Source: Nocardia flavorosea NBRC 108225
GTDB taxonomy: Bacteria; Actinomycetota; Actinomycetes; Mycobacteriales; Mycobacteriaceae
Assembly: GCF_001613385.1 (NCBI RefSeq)
Contig: NZ_BDCG01000022.1
Location: 209,047-273,046, forward strand
Reading direction: 5' to 3'
Length of the DNA: 64,000 nt
This document shows, in pieces, positions 1 to 9,438 of the stretch. Within the stretch, counting starts at the first letter, position 1, and each line of letters opens with the position of its first letter. The notes below the pieces were generated by a model. The model did no database searches. It worked only from the letters and a program-made list of their open reading frames with translations, and was not told where the DNA came from. A program made the position numbers and the translations under genes.

Positions 1-1065
1 GTGACCCGCACGGCCGTGGTGCAGCCCGGCCTGCTCAACGCCGAAGTGAAACGGGCCGCCGCCGACCGGGGCCTGTGGTATCCACCGGACCCGTCGTCCT
101 TCGAGATCTGCTCCATCGGTGGCAATGCCGCCACCAACGCCGGTGGGCTGTGCTGCGTGAAATACGGTGTGACCACCGACTACGTACTGGGCATGGAAGT
201 GGTCTTGGCCGATGGCACCGTGGTACGGCTGGGCGGTCCGCGACTCAAGGACTCCGCCGGTCTCTCGCTGACCAAACTGTTCGTCGGCAGCGAAGGGACG
301 CTCGGGGTCATCACCGAGCTCACGCTGCGTCTGCTGCCCCCGCAACCCCCGCAGTCCACGGTCGTGGCCACCTTCCGGACCCTGCCCGCCGCCACCGCCG
401 CCATTCTCGCCATCACCGGCGCCCTACGGCCCTCCATGCTGGAGTTCATGGACGCAGTCGCGATCAACGCCGTCGAGGACGAGCTGCGGATGGGACTGGA
501 CCGTGACGCGGCCGGTCTCCTGATCGCCCGCTCCGACGCGCCTGGCGATCACGCCGGGCGCGAGGCCGACCGGATGCTCACCGCCTGCGAAAACGCGGGA
601 GCCACCGAGGCCTTCCGCACCGATGATCCGGACGAGGGCGAAGCATTCTGCGCGGCCCGTCGATTCGCCATCCCCGCGGTGGAACGAAAAGGTCCGCTGC
701 TGCTCGAGGACGTGGGTGTGCCACTACCGCGGCTGGGCGAGCTGATCACCGGAATCGCCGAGATCGCCGAACGCCGCAAGGTTGTCGTCTCGGTCATCGC
801 CCATGCCGGCGACGGCAACACCCATCCGCTCATCGTGCACGATCCGGACGATGCCGACGAAACGGCGCGCGCTCACGAGGCATTCGGCGAGATCATGGAC
901 CTGGCCGTCGCCTTGGGCGGCACCATCACCGGCGAACACGGAGTGGGACGGCTGAAGAAGGCCTGGCTGCCCGGCCAGGTCGGCCCCGAAGTCATGGACG
1001 TGACCCGGCGTATCAAGGCGGCTCTCGATCCGCACGGCATCCTCAACCCAGGTGTGGTGCTGTAG
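1..1065 (+). CDS. FAD-linked oxidase (GlcD / D-lactate dehydrogenase type), 5' truncated by window edge
   Basis: This is the C-terminal 354 residues of a glycolate oxidase GlcD / D-lactate dehydrogenase-like flavoenzyme, which oxidises a 2-hydroxy acid to a 2-oxo acid. The visible part begins inside the FAD-binding type 4 (PCMH) domain, with the GGNAATNAGG loop near residue 40 and the GSEGTLGVITE motif near residue 97. The FAD-oxidase C domain follows, with the HAGDGNTHP metal/substrate motif near residue 268 and GEHGVG near residue 315. Family members are about 450-480 residues, so roughly 100 N-terminal residues lie before the window. It ends 54 bp before the beta-glucuronidase gene on the same strand and probably shares its transcript. 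The exact substrate (glycolate, lactate or a sugar acid) cannot be told from the sequence. Confidence 0.88.
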   Translation: MTRTAVVQPGLLNAEVKRAAADRGLWYPPDPSSFEICSIGGNAATNAGGLCCVKYGVTTDYVLGMEVVLADGTVVRLGGPRLKDSAGLSLTKLFVGSEGTLGVITELTLRLLPPQPPQSTVVATFRTLPAATAAILAITGALRPSMLEFMDAVAINAVEDELRMGLDRDAAGLLIARSDAPGDHAGREADRMLTACENAGATEAFRTDDPDEGEAFCAARRFAIPAVERKGPLLLEDVGVPLPRLGELITGIAEIAERRKVVVSVIAHAGDGNTHPLIVHDPDDADETARAHEAFGEIMDLAVALGGTITGEHGVGRLKKAWLPGQVGPEVMDVTRRIKAALDPHGILNPGVVL

Positions 1066-1119
1066 CCCGTTCCAGCGCACCGATACCGCGACGACCCGAC
1101 ACCCCCGAGGAGAATTCCC

Positions 1120-2922
1120 ATGCTCAAACCCACGGCCACAGCTACTCGTGAGCTGGTATCACTGGACGGGCTCTGGCGTTTCGCCGTCGGTACAGCGGCC
1201 GGTGACCAGCCCTGGCTGGGTCCATTCGACGGCACGCTGGAAGCCGCTGTCCCGGCAAGCTACAACGACCTGTTCGTCGATCCCGCCATCCGTGACCACG
1301 TCGGCTGGGTGTGGTACCAGCGCACCGTCCGCGTGCCGCGCGGCTGGGCCGGCGAGCGGATCCTCGTCCGGGTCGATGCTGCGACTCATGCCGGGAAGGT
1401 CTACGCCGATGACCGGCTGGTCGCCGAGCATTCGGGCGGGTACACCCCCTTCGAGGCCGATATCACCGACGTAGTTGCCGCGGGTGACGAGTTCCGGCTC
1501 ACCATCGGTGTGAGCAACGAGCTCACGAATACAACGATTCCGCCGGGCACCATCACGGTCACGCCGGACGGGCGCCGTCAGCAGAAGTACCTGCACGACT
1601 TCTACAATTATTCCGGGCTGGCCCGCTCGGTATGGCTGTACAGTGTTCCGCCGGTCCGGGTTTCGGATATCGCCGTGGTCACCGATGTGGACGGCCGCAC
1701 CGGTGTCATCGACTACACCGTCACCACGACTGCCCCCGCATCCGTCCGAGTGTCCCTGCGGGATGCCGCCGGTGACGAAGTGGCCGCCGGCCCGGGGGAG
1801 CGCGGATCACTACGTGTTCCCCAAGTCACCCTGTGGCAGCCGGGGCGGGCGTATCTGTATGAACTCGTGGTCGAGATCCACGACGGTGACACCGTGCTCG
1901 ACCAGTATCGGATGCCGGTCGGCGTACGCACCGTCGAAGTACGCGGCACCCAGTTCCTGATCAACGGACAACCCTTCTACTTCACCGGGTTCGGCAAGCA
2001 CGAGGATACGGCCGTCCGCGGAAAGGGCCATGACAACGCCTACCTCGTCCACGATTTCCAGCTGATGGACTGGATCGGCGCGAATTCGTTCCGGACCTCG
2101 CACTACCCGTACGCGGAGGAGGTGATGGATTTCGCCGACCGGCACGGAATCGTCGTCATCGACGAAACGGCGGCCGTCGGGCTCAACCTCTTCATCGAAG
2201 GCGGGATCGGCCGCGGCGACAAACGCCCCACGTTCTCGCCCGAGACGATGAACGACGAGACGAGAAACGCGCATGCTCAGGCGTTGCGGGAACTCATCGC
2301 CCGCGACAAGAACCACCCCAGCGTGGTGATGTGGTGTGTATCCAACGAGCCGTCGTCGATCGAGGAGGGCGCCCGCGAGTATTTCGCGCCGCTCGTCGCG
2401 CTCACCAGGGAACTCGACCCCACGCGACCGGTGACCTACGCCAGCTTCATGTTCGCCACCCCCGGCAACGACCGGATCGCCGATCTCTTCGATGTTCTCG
2501 GTCTCAACCGTTACCACGGCTGGTACATGGCCAACGGCGACCTCGCCACCGCCGAAGCCGATCTCGAGGCCGAACTCACCGCCTGGGCGGCCGCGCACGG
2601 CAAACCGATCATCATGAGCGAGTACGGCGCCGACACCATGCCGGGTCTGCATTCGGTCTGGGACATTCCCTGGACGGAGGAATACCAGACCGCCTTCCTG
2701 GAAATGCATCATCGCGTCTTCGACCGCATCGAAGCGATGGTCGGTGAGCACGTCTGGAACTTCGCGGATTTCCGCACCTCGAACGGTATCCACCGCGTCG
2801 ACGGCAACAAAAAGGGCGTGTTCACCCGCGATCGCCTGCCGAAGGCCGCCGCGCATATGCTGCGCCGCCGCTGGCGGCAGATCGGAAGCACCAAGCCACA
2901 GGCGCCGCGATCGCGTGCTTGA
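1120..2922 (+). CDS. uidA: Beta-glucuronidase, glycoside hydrolase family 2
   Basis: A 600-residue GH2 enzyme, essentially the length of E. coli GusA (603). It would hydrolyse beta-D-glucuronides in the cytoplasm, since no signal peptide is visible. The N-terminal sugar-binding domain (about 10-180), Ig-like middle domain (about 180-275) and TIM barrel (about 275-590) occur in the usual order. The general acid/base is E410 in the SNEPSS motif and the nucleophile is E501 in MSEYGAD, each three residues below E413 and E504 of E. coli. The NKKG motif in GNKKGVFTR, involved in carboxylate recognition, is present and favours glucuronidase over galactosidase. A GAGGAGAA ribosome site lies just before the ATG. 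The neighbouring transporter, LacI gene and sugar-acid dehydrogenases fit a glucuronide catabolic locus. Confidence 0.93.
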   Translation: MLKPTATATRELVSLDGLWRFAVGTAAGDQPWLGPFDGTLEAAVPASYNDLFVDPAIRDHVGWVWYQRTVRVPRGWAGERILVRVDAATHAGKVYADDRLVAEHSGGYTPFEADITDVVAAGDEFRLTIGVSNELTNTTIPPGTITVTPDGRRQQKYLHDFYNYSGLARSVWLYSVPPVRVSDIAVVTDVDGRTGVIDYTVTTTAPASVRVSLRDAAGDEVAAGPGERGSLRVPQVTLWQPGRAYLYELVVEIHDGDTVLDQYRMPVGVRTVEVRGTQFLINGQPFYFTGFGKHEDTAVRGKGHDNAYLVHDFQLMDWIGANSFRTSHYPYAEEVMDFADRHGIVVIDETAAVGLNLFIEGGIGRGDKRPTFSPETMNDETRNAHAQALRELIARDKNHPSVVMWCVSNEPSSIEEGAREYFAPLVALTRELDPTRPVTYASFMFATPGNDRIADLFDVLGLNRYHGWYMANGDLATAEADLEAELTAWAAAHGKPIIMSEYGADTMPGLHSVWDIPWTEEYQTAFLEMHHRVFDRIEAMVGEHVWNFADFRTSNGIHRVDGNKKGVFTRDRLPKAAAHMLRRRWRQIGSTKPQAPRSRA

Positions 2923-3050
2923 TCCGAGGCGTGCGTTCGGCGGTGGCCTGCCCGGCCGGGCCACCGCCGAAGCCCCGGCTGTCGACTACGCCGAAGGGCT
3001 TCCGCCGGAGCAGTACCGCCGGACGCTTGTGGCCGATCGGCCGGGCAGGA

Positions 3051-3680
3051 TCACGGCACCGGGACGAGATCGCGCTGTTCGGATCCGGGCACGCAGCTGT
3101 AGAACGACTCGACCGGGCTGTTCACGCCCGGCAATTCGACCGCGGCCAGCGCCTGCGCCTTGAACGCCTGCGCGGCCACGCTCGCACGGTGCAGCACCGG
3201 GCAGGCGGAACGGCCGAAATCCGCGGACGAGCCGGGCCCCCACCACCGCACTTCGTCGGCCAGATCGTGCGCGAGCACCCAGGACAGTCCCTCCTGCACC
3301 CGGGCGTCTGCTGCCCAGAGCTCGGCATCGAGTGCCAGCGCGTGCGGAACCAGTCCGCGCCGTTTCGCGGCCAGACCGGCCGCCAGGTCGACGACCCGGA
3401 CTCCGAGGATGTCCAGCGGCCGCGATTCGGTGTGATCGGCGACGAGTACCACCACTTCCCATCCCGCTGCCACCCGGTCGAACAGCCAGCCGCCCGCGGC
3501 GCGGACGACTCCGGCCACCGCCGGAGCCAGCACGACCAGATGCGGACGTACCGGATGCCTTCGGATGCCGGTCACCGATCCGGCACCCGGACCGCGCGGC
3601 TCTCCGGCGGTGCGGGAGGCATCGAGGAGGTGTACCACTGCGGGTTCGTCCTGTGTTTCAGCGCCGCGGAGTGTAGACAT
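3051..3680 (-). CDS. Conserved hypothetical protein next to a 2-hydroxyacid dehydrogenase
   Basis: A 209-residue protein that I do not recognise. Its start overlaps the last 23 bases of the D-2-hydroxyacid dehydrogenase gene on the same strand, so the two are probably translationally coupled. It has no signal peptide. The middle is an alternating alpha/beta stretch (LVVLAPAVAGV, then WEVVVLVADH) with a conserved-looking WWGPGS segment near residue 146, which suggests a small Rossmann-like or flavodoxin-like fold. That is inference only. The N-terminal 35 residues look disordered, rich in Gly, Arg and Pro. Codon usage matches that of a real gene in this genome. Its job is unknown, but the coupling suggests a link to hydroxyacid metabolism. 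Confidence 0.6.
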   Translation of the reverse strand: MSTLRGAETQDEPAVVHLLDASRTAGEPRGPGAGSVTGIRRHPVRPHLVVLAPAVAGVVRAAGGWLFDRVAAGWEVVVLVADHTESRPLDILGVRVVDLAAGLAAKRRGLVPHALALDAELWAADARVQEGLSWVLAHDLADEVRWWGPGSSADFGRSACPVLHRASVAAQAFKAQALAAVELPGVNSPVESFYSCVPGSEQRDLVPVP

Positions 3681-4668
3681 CTCGCTCCGTCAGCGCGTTC
3701 AGCATCGGTTCGCCCGCGCGGTAACGGCGGAGGTTCTCGACGATCATATCGATCGAGCGTTGCGTCCGATCCGGTAAGCGCGGTGTCGAATGCGGAGTGA
3801 TGACTACATTCGGCGCCTCCCACAGCGCGGATTCCGGCGGCAGCGGCTCGGGATCGGTGACATCCAGGCCCGCGCCGGCGATCTGCCCCGAGTGCAACGC
3901 TTCGACCAATGCCTCCTGATCGATGAGCTGGCCGCGTGCCATGTTGACGAGGAAAGCCGATGTCTTCATCCGGGCGAACTGCGCGGTGGAGAACATGTGG
4001 TGGGTCGCGTCCGTGAGCTGCGCCGCGAGCATGACGACATCCGCTGCGTCGAGTAGTCGATCCAGGCTGTCGCCTCGGGTGGCGGACAGCATGACGTCCA
4101 CATCCGGCGCGGGTTCCGCCGCGCTGCGCCGGTAGACGATGACATTCATCCCGAATGCCTTGCCGAGGCGTGCCATCTCTTTCGCGGTATGGCCGAAGCC
4201 CACGATCCCGAGCGTCTTGCCGTAGAGCGCCAGTTGCTGTTCGGCGCCCGGGAAGCTCTGCCACCGATGCGCGGCCTGTTGTTCGAACAGTCGCCGGGCG
4301 TCGAAGGTGAGTGCAAGCGCGAAGTAGAAACCATGCTGGGCGAGTGCGGGCGCCGATCTGCCCGCTGAGCCGGTGACCACGAGGTTGCGGGCGAACAGTT
4401 CGGGCACCGCGGATCTGGTGAGACCGGAATGGTCGCAGTGCACCCAGCGCAGATGCGGAGCGTCGAGATGCCGTTTGTCGATATCTCCTACCAGGACCGC
4501 AACATCCGCATGTTCGAGTGTCGCGGCGATACCCGCCGCGTCGCCGGGGTGGAGGTGGGCGAACTCCGCCGGTGCGAACGCCTGCCGGAGCTGCTCGATC
4601 TCGTCCGGCGTGTACATGACGGTGGCGAGCACACTGTGCACCTCCCGGGGGCGACGGTCGTCGTTCAT
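3658..4668 (-). CDS. D-isomer-specific 2-hydroxyacid dehydrogenase (NAD(P)-binding)
   Basis: A 336-residue cytosolic dehydrogenase of the D-2-hydroxyacid family, which interconverts 2-oxo acids such as hydroxypyruvate or glyoxylate with D-2-hydroxy acids. The NAD-binding motif is GIVGFGHTAKEMA (about 157-169). The substrate-binding Arg lies in NMARGQLID (about 244), the catalytic Glu region is in DVTDPEPLPP (about 272), and the catalytic His is in ITPHST (about 292). The N-terminal third is the split catalytic domain. The gene is transcribed away from the ABC transporter across a 467-bp intergenic region that carries a candidate LacI operator, so both directions may be co-regulated. A small hypothetical gene overlaps its 3' end. 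Substrate specificity cannot be assigned. Confidence 0.88.
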   Translation of the reverse strand: MNDDRRPREVHSVLATVMYTPDEIEQLRQAFAPAEFAHLHPGDAAGIAATLEHADVAVLVGDIDKRHLDAPHLRWVHCDHSGLTRSAVPELFARNLVVTGSAGRSAPALAQHGFYFALALTFDARRLFEQQAAHRWQSFPGAEQQLALYGKTLGIVGFGHTAKEMARLGKAFGMNVIVYRRSAAEPAPDVDVMLSATRGDSLDRLLDAADVVMLAAQLTDATHHMFSTAQFARMKTSAFLVNMARGQLIDQEALVEALHSGQIAGAGLDVTDPEPLPPESALWEAPNVVITPHSTPRLPDRTQRSIDMIVENLRRYRAGEPMLNALTERDVYTPRR

Positions 4669-4733
4669 CAGTGCCCACTTCCTCGTGGTGATCGTCGGCT
4701 ACGTCGGGTCACCGTCGCATAGGACCTCAGGGG

Positions 4734-4749
4734 CGTCAATCGGTTGCCA
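4734..4749. promoter_or_regulatory. Candidate LacI-family operator (site 1)
   Basis: The 16-mer CGTCAATCGGTTGCCA is an imperfect inverted repeat centred on CG, the usual architecture of LacI-family operators. Fifteen of its bases (GTCAATCGGTTGCCA) recur exactly at 13443-13457, and related sites lie at 11458 and 13530. It sits 66 bp upstream of the minus-strand hydroxyacid dehydrogenase start, in the 467-bp gap (4669-5135) shared with the divergent transporter operon. Nothing else was recognised in that gap apart from the transporter ribosome site at 5122-5128. Confidence 0.65.
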
Positions 4750-5135
4750 AGACTTGTCCAGTGGTATCGCCGCCCTCGGCATGAGCCCGGGAAACCGCGG
4801 GTCATCGCGGGTCGATACCCCGGCTGTCACCTGCCGGCCGGAAGCGGAGAGGAAGTGCCCTTCCCCCCGCAACACCGCATGCGCTCACCGGCAACCAGAA
4901 GGCAGCTCGCCGGCTCCCGCGCACAGGTCTCATCCACCGGTTCGAGAATGTAACTTCCTTAAATGGAGAAGATATGTGCAGATTCTGGCAATGCGCAGGT
5001 AGAAACCGGGTGACTGCGCACCCAACTGCCGGATTCGCAGCCATCGAGGACGGCGGCAACCCGCGGCAACCGCTTGTGGGTTCCGGCCGTGGACCCGCGT
5101 AATTGACACACATCACAGAACAAGGAAGTTCGTAT

Positions 5136-6686
5136 ATGTCTTGTCAATCGCCCCGCGCGCGCCGACCGCGCATACTGGCCGCACTGATCGCCGCGGTCAT
5201 CTGGTCCGCGGTCGCCGCCTGCGGTTACGACCAAGCCACCGGACCGTCAGCGACCTCGGGCGAGACAACGCTCGCCTTCGCCGTCCAAGGTGCACCGAAC
5301 TCCCTCGATCCCGCCCAGCTGATGGAAGGCCAGCAAGCGTATGTGTGGTCGGGGATCTACGACACCCTGTTGTATCTGGACAACGACGGTGAGCTACAGC
5401 CCAACGCGGCCGAGAGCTGGCAGGTCAGCGAGGACGCCCGCACCGTCACGCTGACTCTGCGCCCAGGTATGACTTTCAGTTCCGGCGCCCCGGTGAACGC
5501 GGCCGCGGTGAAGACGACCATGGAACGCACCAAGGCGACCGCCGGCCCGATGCAGAACTGGCTGGATATCGTCGAGACCGTCCGCACACCGGACGACCGG
5601 ACAGTCGTCCTCGAACTCACCAGGCCCGACGCCGGTCTCCTGCCTGCCCTGGCGATGGGACCGGGTGTTATCGGTGACCCGGCGACCATGGCGGAATCTC
5701 GCACCGCGCTGAACCCGGTCGGGTCCGGGCCCTACACCCTCGATACCGCACAGACCGTACACGGCACGACGTACGTATTGAAACGGCGCGACGACTACTG
5801 GAATGCCGACGCCTACCCATTTTCCACAGTGAAGATCCGCGTGATACCAGACCGTACGGCTGCTCTCAACGCGTTGCAGGCGGGAGAACTCAATGCAGGC
5901 AGCGTCGAAGTCACACATCTGAGCCGGCTCGAGGCCAGTGGCTTCCAGGTGACGCCGGTCGAGGGCGCCTCGCTGGTCAGCGTGGTGATCGCCGACCGCA
6001 AGGGCGAACTCGTTCCCGCCCTGGCCGATCAGCGCGTGCGCGCCGCGATCAATATGGCCTTCGACCGTACGAAGATCGTCGAACAACTCAATCACGGTTC
6101 CGGTAAACCTACGGTCCAGACGTTCAGCCCGCAGGGACCGGCATACGATCCCGCGCTGGCGAACGAGTACCCCTTCGACGTAGAAGGTGCCAAAAGGCTG
6201 CTGGCCGAGGCCGGCTACCCCGACGGGTTCGCAGTGACCATGCCGGAGACAACCCATGCCAAGACTTTCGCACCGACCATCACTCAATCACTCGCGGCTA
6301 TCGGCATCACCGTGAACTGGGAGCCGATACCCCAGCAGCAGGCACCCGCCGCCGTGGCATCCAAACGGTTTCCACTGGTACTCGCCATCGACGCCGCCGC
6401 CCCGTTCCCGCGCGAACTGCAAGGGTTCACCCCGGAGCACGCCCGTAACCCTTTCCACACCACCGAACCCGAGCTCACCGCGCTGATCGACCGGTTCAAC
6501 CGGGAACTCGACCCGGTGCGCGCCGGCGAACTCGCCGCGGAGATCAACGCGTTCACCGTGCGCTACGCCTGGGATGCGCCGTTGCTGCACGTCACGATCA
6601 ACTGGGTAACCAGCAAGGGCATCGAATACGTATCGCTCGGCGCGCGCGGGCTGAGCACCGTACGACAGTTCGATCTCGGGACGTGA
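5136..6686 (+). CDS. ABC transporter substrate-binding lipoprotein (Dpp/Opp, SBP family 5)
   Basis: A 516-residue extracytoplasmic solute-binding protein of the peptide/nickel/opine type (SBP_bac_5). The ATG at 5136 is preferred over a TTG 33 bases upstream because AAGGAAG lies 7 bases before it, and because it gives a proper lipoprotein signal: a basic n-region (RARRPR), a hydrophobic stretch (about 13-25) and a lipobox ending AVAAC with Cys29. The mature part has the family features ALNPVGSGPYTL and the NMAFDR region. It is the first gene of a four-gene importer operon. The same family also binds oligosaccharides and glycosides, which fits this glycosidase-rich locus better than peptides. 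A LacI-type operator lies about 390 bp upstream. Confidence 0.9.
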   Translation: MSCQSPRARRPRILAALIAAVIWSAVAACGYDQATGPSATSGETTLAFAVQGAPNSLDPAQLMEGQQAYVWSGIYDTLLYLDNDGELQPNAAESWQVSEDARTVTLTLRPGMTFSSGAPVNAAAVKTTMERTKATAGPMQNWLDIVETVRTPDDRTVVLELTRPDAGLLPALAMGPGVIGDPATMAESRTALNPVGSGPYTLDTAQTVHGTTYVLKRRDDYWNADAYPFSTVKIRVIPDRTAALNALQAGELNAGSVEVTHLSRLEASGFQVTPVEGASLVSVVIADRKGELVPALADQRVRAAINMAFDRTKIVEQLNHGSGKPTVQTFSPQGPAYDPALANEYPFDVEGAKRLLAEAGYPDGFAVTMPETTHAKTFAPTITQSLAAIGITVNWEPIPQQQAPAAVASKRFPLVLAIDAAAPFPRELQGFTPEHARNPFHTTEPELTALIDRFNRELDPVRAGELAAEINAFTVRYAWDAPLLHVTINWVTSKGIEYVSLGARGLSTVRQFDLGT

Positions 6687-6692
6687 TCTGCC

Positions 6693-7634
6693 TTGGTCCT
6701 CTACGCGCTCCGGCGACTGGCTATCGGTTCGATACTGGCCGTGCTGGTCACCCTCATCACCTACGTGCTGCTGAGCGGTTCGTTCGACAGCATCGTGCAC
6801 GGCATCGTCGGCCCGGCGGCGACTCCGGAGACAATCGCGGAACGCAAGTCGGATATGGGATTGGACCGCCCGGTGCTCGTCCAGTATGTGGACTGGCTGA
6901 GCCGGGCGGTCCGTGGTGATTTCGGCGTCTCCTACTTCACCAGCGAACCGGTCGGGCCGGCCGTCTCCACCCGCCTCGGCGTGACCTTGTCCATCGTGGT
7001 GGTCGCACTGATCATCACCGCCGTCGTCAGCGCCGCCCTCGGCGTCCTGGCGGCCACCCGCAGCGGCGCCATCGACCGTATGGCGCAGGGCGTGTCACTG
7101 ACCGGGACGCTGCTGCCGAACCTGCTGCTGGCGATCATCCTCGTCTACGTCCTCGCCATCGAACTGAAACTACTGCCCGCCACCGGCTTCACGCATTTCC
7201 GCGAGGACCCGGCACGCTGGGCCGCCACCATCACGATCCCCGTGATCGTATTGGTAGTGAACGGGATAGCCAATCTCAGTGCGCAGGTACGCGGCGCGAT
7301 GATCGACGAACTGCGCAAGGACTACATCCGCACGCTGCGAACTCGCGGGATCTCCACCCGGTCGGTGGTGCTGCGCCATGCCCTGCGCAATGCCGCCGGG
7401 CCCGCGCTGACAGTGCTCTCGCTGGAGTTCATCACCATGCTCGGCGGAGCGCTCATCATCGAAAACGTTTTTGCGATGCCCGGGTTCGGTTCCTATGCCT
7501 TCACCGCGGCCGTCCAGGGCGACGTGCCGGTCATCATGGGGATCACGCTGTTCGCCGTGATGCTGGTCGTGGGCATCAACCTGACCGTGGACCTCGTGAA
7601 CGGCTGGCTCAACCCGAAGGCGAGAATTCATTGA
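6693..7634 (+). CDS. ABC transporter permease, DppB type
   Basis: A 313-residue inner-membrane permease. The N-terminal segment (about 5-28) is followed by a periplasmic loop containing the family motif LDRPVLVQYVDWL, then about five more membrane segments. The EAA loop for ATPase coupling is recognisable around TLRTRGISTRSVVLRHALRNA (about 208-228). The start is a TTG 6 bases after the stop of the binding-protein gene, with no strong ribosome site, suggesting coupled translation. The gene ends in a TTGA overlap with the next one. It forms the channel together with the permease half of the downstream fusion protein. Confidence 0.9.
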   Translation: MVLYALRRLAIGSILAVLVTLITYVLLSGSFDSIVHGIVGPAATPETIAERKSDMGLDRPVLVQYVDWLSRAVRGDFGVSYFTSEPVGPAVSTRLGVTLSIVVVALIITAVVSAALGVLAATRSGAIDRMAQGVSLTGTLLPNLLLAIILVYVLAIELKLLPATGFTHFREDPARWAATITIPVIVLVVNGIANLSAQVRGAMIDELRKDYIRTLRTRGISTRSVVLRHALRNAAGPALTVLSLEFITMLGGALIIENVFAMPGFGSYAFTAAVQGDVPVIMGITLFAVMLVVGINLTVDLVNGWLNPKARIH

Positions 7635-9433
7635 ACGCGGCACTTCCTCCTACCGGCGCGGCCACCACCGATGAGCCGGATGTTCGCACCGCAACGCTGC
7701 GCCGCCTGCTCCGCGACCCCCAGGCCGTCGCCACCGCCGGCCTCCTCCTCGTCCTGGTGGTACTGGGCCTGGCAGCCCCCGTCCTGGCCGGCCACGATCC
7801 GAACTTCGCTTCCCTGGACGCCATCAACGCCGATATCGGAACGCCGGGATTCCCGCTCGGCGGCGACCAGAACGGGCGCGATATCTTCGCTCGCCTCCTG
7901 CATTCGATCAACACCAGCGTGGTGTCGGCGCTCATCGGTACCGGTATCGCACTGGTGATCGGCGTCGGTTCCGGACTCGCCGGTGGCTACTTCGGTACCC
8001 GCACCCGCGTGGTCACCGAATGGGTGTTCAACCTGATCATGACCTTTCCCGGGCTTCTACTGCTGATTGTTCTCATGCCGGTGACCCACGGTGACTTCAG
8101 GTTCACCATGGCAATATTCGGCGTCCTGCTGTCGCCCGCGGTCTACCGCATCACCCGTAATCAGGTGCTGGGTGTCAAGAACGAACTGTTCGTCGATGCC
8201 GCGCGGGTATCCGGTCTCCCGGACCGGCGCATCCTGGCCCGGCACGTACTGTTCGTCGTGCGCGGACCGATCATCATCGCCACCGCCTTCCTCGCCGGAT
8301 CCGCCATCGGAGTACAGGCCGGGCTGGCCTTCCTCGGCGTCGGTTCCAGTACGGTCCCGAGCTTCGGTGCCATGATCGCCGACGGGTTCATCAACCTGTA
8401 TGTCGAGCCACTCCAATTCGTCTGGCCCAGCCTCGGTCTCGGGATAATGACAGCCTCTCTGGTGTTGTTCGGCAATGCCCTGCGCGACACACTCGAAGGG
8501 CCATGCCACAAACCTGCGAAAGCACCCGGCGCGACGCGCATACGCGCTCTTCCCTGCAGCGATTCACCCGATTCACCCGCATTGCTGACGGTCCAGGGTC
8601 TGACCATCGCCTACCCCTCACCGTCCGGGAACCTCCGGGAAGTGGTCAGCGATGTGTCATTTCATCTCGACGCGGGTGAGACCCTGGGGCTGGTGGGAGA
8701 ATCCGGGTCCGGCAAGACCCAGACCGCATTCGCTGTGCTCGGTGTCCTTCCCCCAGAAGCGGTCGTCACCGCCGGTTCCATCACCCTCGACGGGTACGAA
8801 CTACTCGGACGCGGCGAGAAGCAACTCCGCACCGTGCGCGGCCGGGATATCGCCTATGTACCGCAGGAACCGATGACCAACCTCGATCCGTCGGTCACCA
8901 TAGGTTCGCAACTCGCCGAGGGAGTACGCGCCGCCACCCCCATGTCCCGCCGGGCGGCTCGGCAACGAGTCATCGCGCTACTCGGCCAAGTCGGCATCCA
9001 GGACCCCCGGCGGGTCTTCGCCTCCTACCCACACCAGATTTCCGGGGGGATGGCGCAGCGCGTTCTCATAGCCGGTGCGGTCGCCTCCCGGCCCCGGATA
9101 CTCATCGCCGACGAACCGACCACCGCGCTCGATGTCACGGTCCAGGCCGAAATCCTGGACCTGCTCCGCGACCTGCAGCAGCAACTGGGCATGGCGGTAC
9201 TTCTGGTAACCCACAACTTCGGCGTCGTGGCGGACTTGTGCGACCGCGTCGCGGTGATGCGCCGCGGCACTATCGTCGAATGCGGAGACACCGCGTCACT
9301 GTTCACCGAACCCCGGCACGAGTACACCCGCATGCTTCTCGATTCCATCCTGGACGGCAGCACGGCGCGCACCGATCCGCCCTCCGGCCGATATGCCGAG
9401 GTATCCGGCCCGACCACAATCGCTGCGGAGTGA
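7631..9433 (+). CDS. Fused ABC transporter permease (DppC) and ATPase (DppD)
   Basis: A 600-residue natural fusion. Residues about 1-290 are a DppC-type permease, with a first TM near 30-50, the QNGRDIFARLLHS family motif near 79 and the EAA loop in VDAARVSGLPDRRIL near 190. Residues about 315-580 are an ABC ATPase with Walker A GESGSGKT near 359, Q-loop YVPQEP, signature SGGMAQRV near 469, Walker B ILIADEP and switch His in LLVTHNF. A linker of about 25 residues (CHKPAKAPGATRIRALPC) joins the halves. The reading frame is continuous with no sign of a sequencing shift, and such permease/ATPase fusions are known in Actinobacteria. It begins with a TTG overlapping the stop of the previous permease gene. 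Confidence 0.92.
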   Translation: MNAALPPTGAATTDEPDVRTATLRRLLRDPQAVATAGLLLVLVVLGLAAPVLAGHDPNFASLDAINADIGTPGFPLGGDQNGRDIFARLLHSINTSVVSALIGTGIALVIGVGSGLAGGYFGTRTRVVTEWVFNLIMTFPGLLLLIVLMPVTHGDFRFTMAIFGVLLSPAVYRITRNQVLGVKNELFVDAARVSGLPDRRILARHVLFVVRGPIIIATAFLAGSAIGVQAGLAFLGVGSSTVPSFGAMIADGFINLYVEPLQFVWPSLGLGIMTASLVLFGNALRDTLEGPCHKPAKAPGATRIRALPCSDSPDSPALLTVQGLTIAYPSPSGNLREVVSDVSFHLDAGETLGLVGESGSGKTQTAFAVLGVLPPEAVVTAGSITLDGYELLGRGEKQLRTVRGRDIAYVPQEPMTNLDPSVTIGSQLAEGVRAATPMSRRAARQRVIALLGQVGIQDPRRVFASYPHQISGGMAQRVLIAGAVASRPRILIADEPTTALDVTVQAEILDLLRDLQQQLGMAVLLVTHNFGVVADLCDRVAVMRRGTIVECGDTASLFTEPRHEYTRMLLDSILDGSTARTDPPSGRYAEVSGPTTIAAE

Positions 9434-9438
9434 GTGTT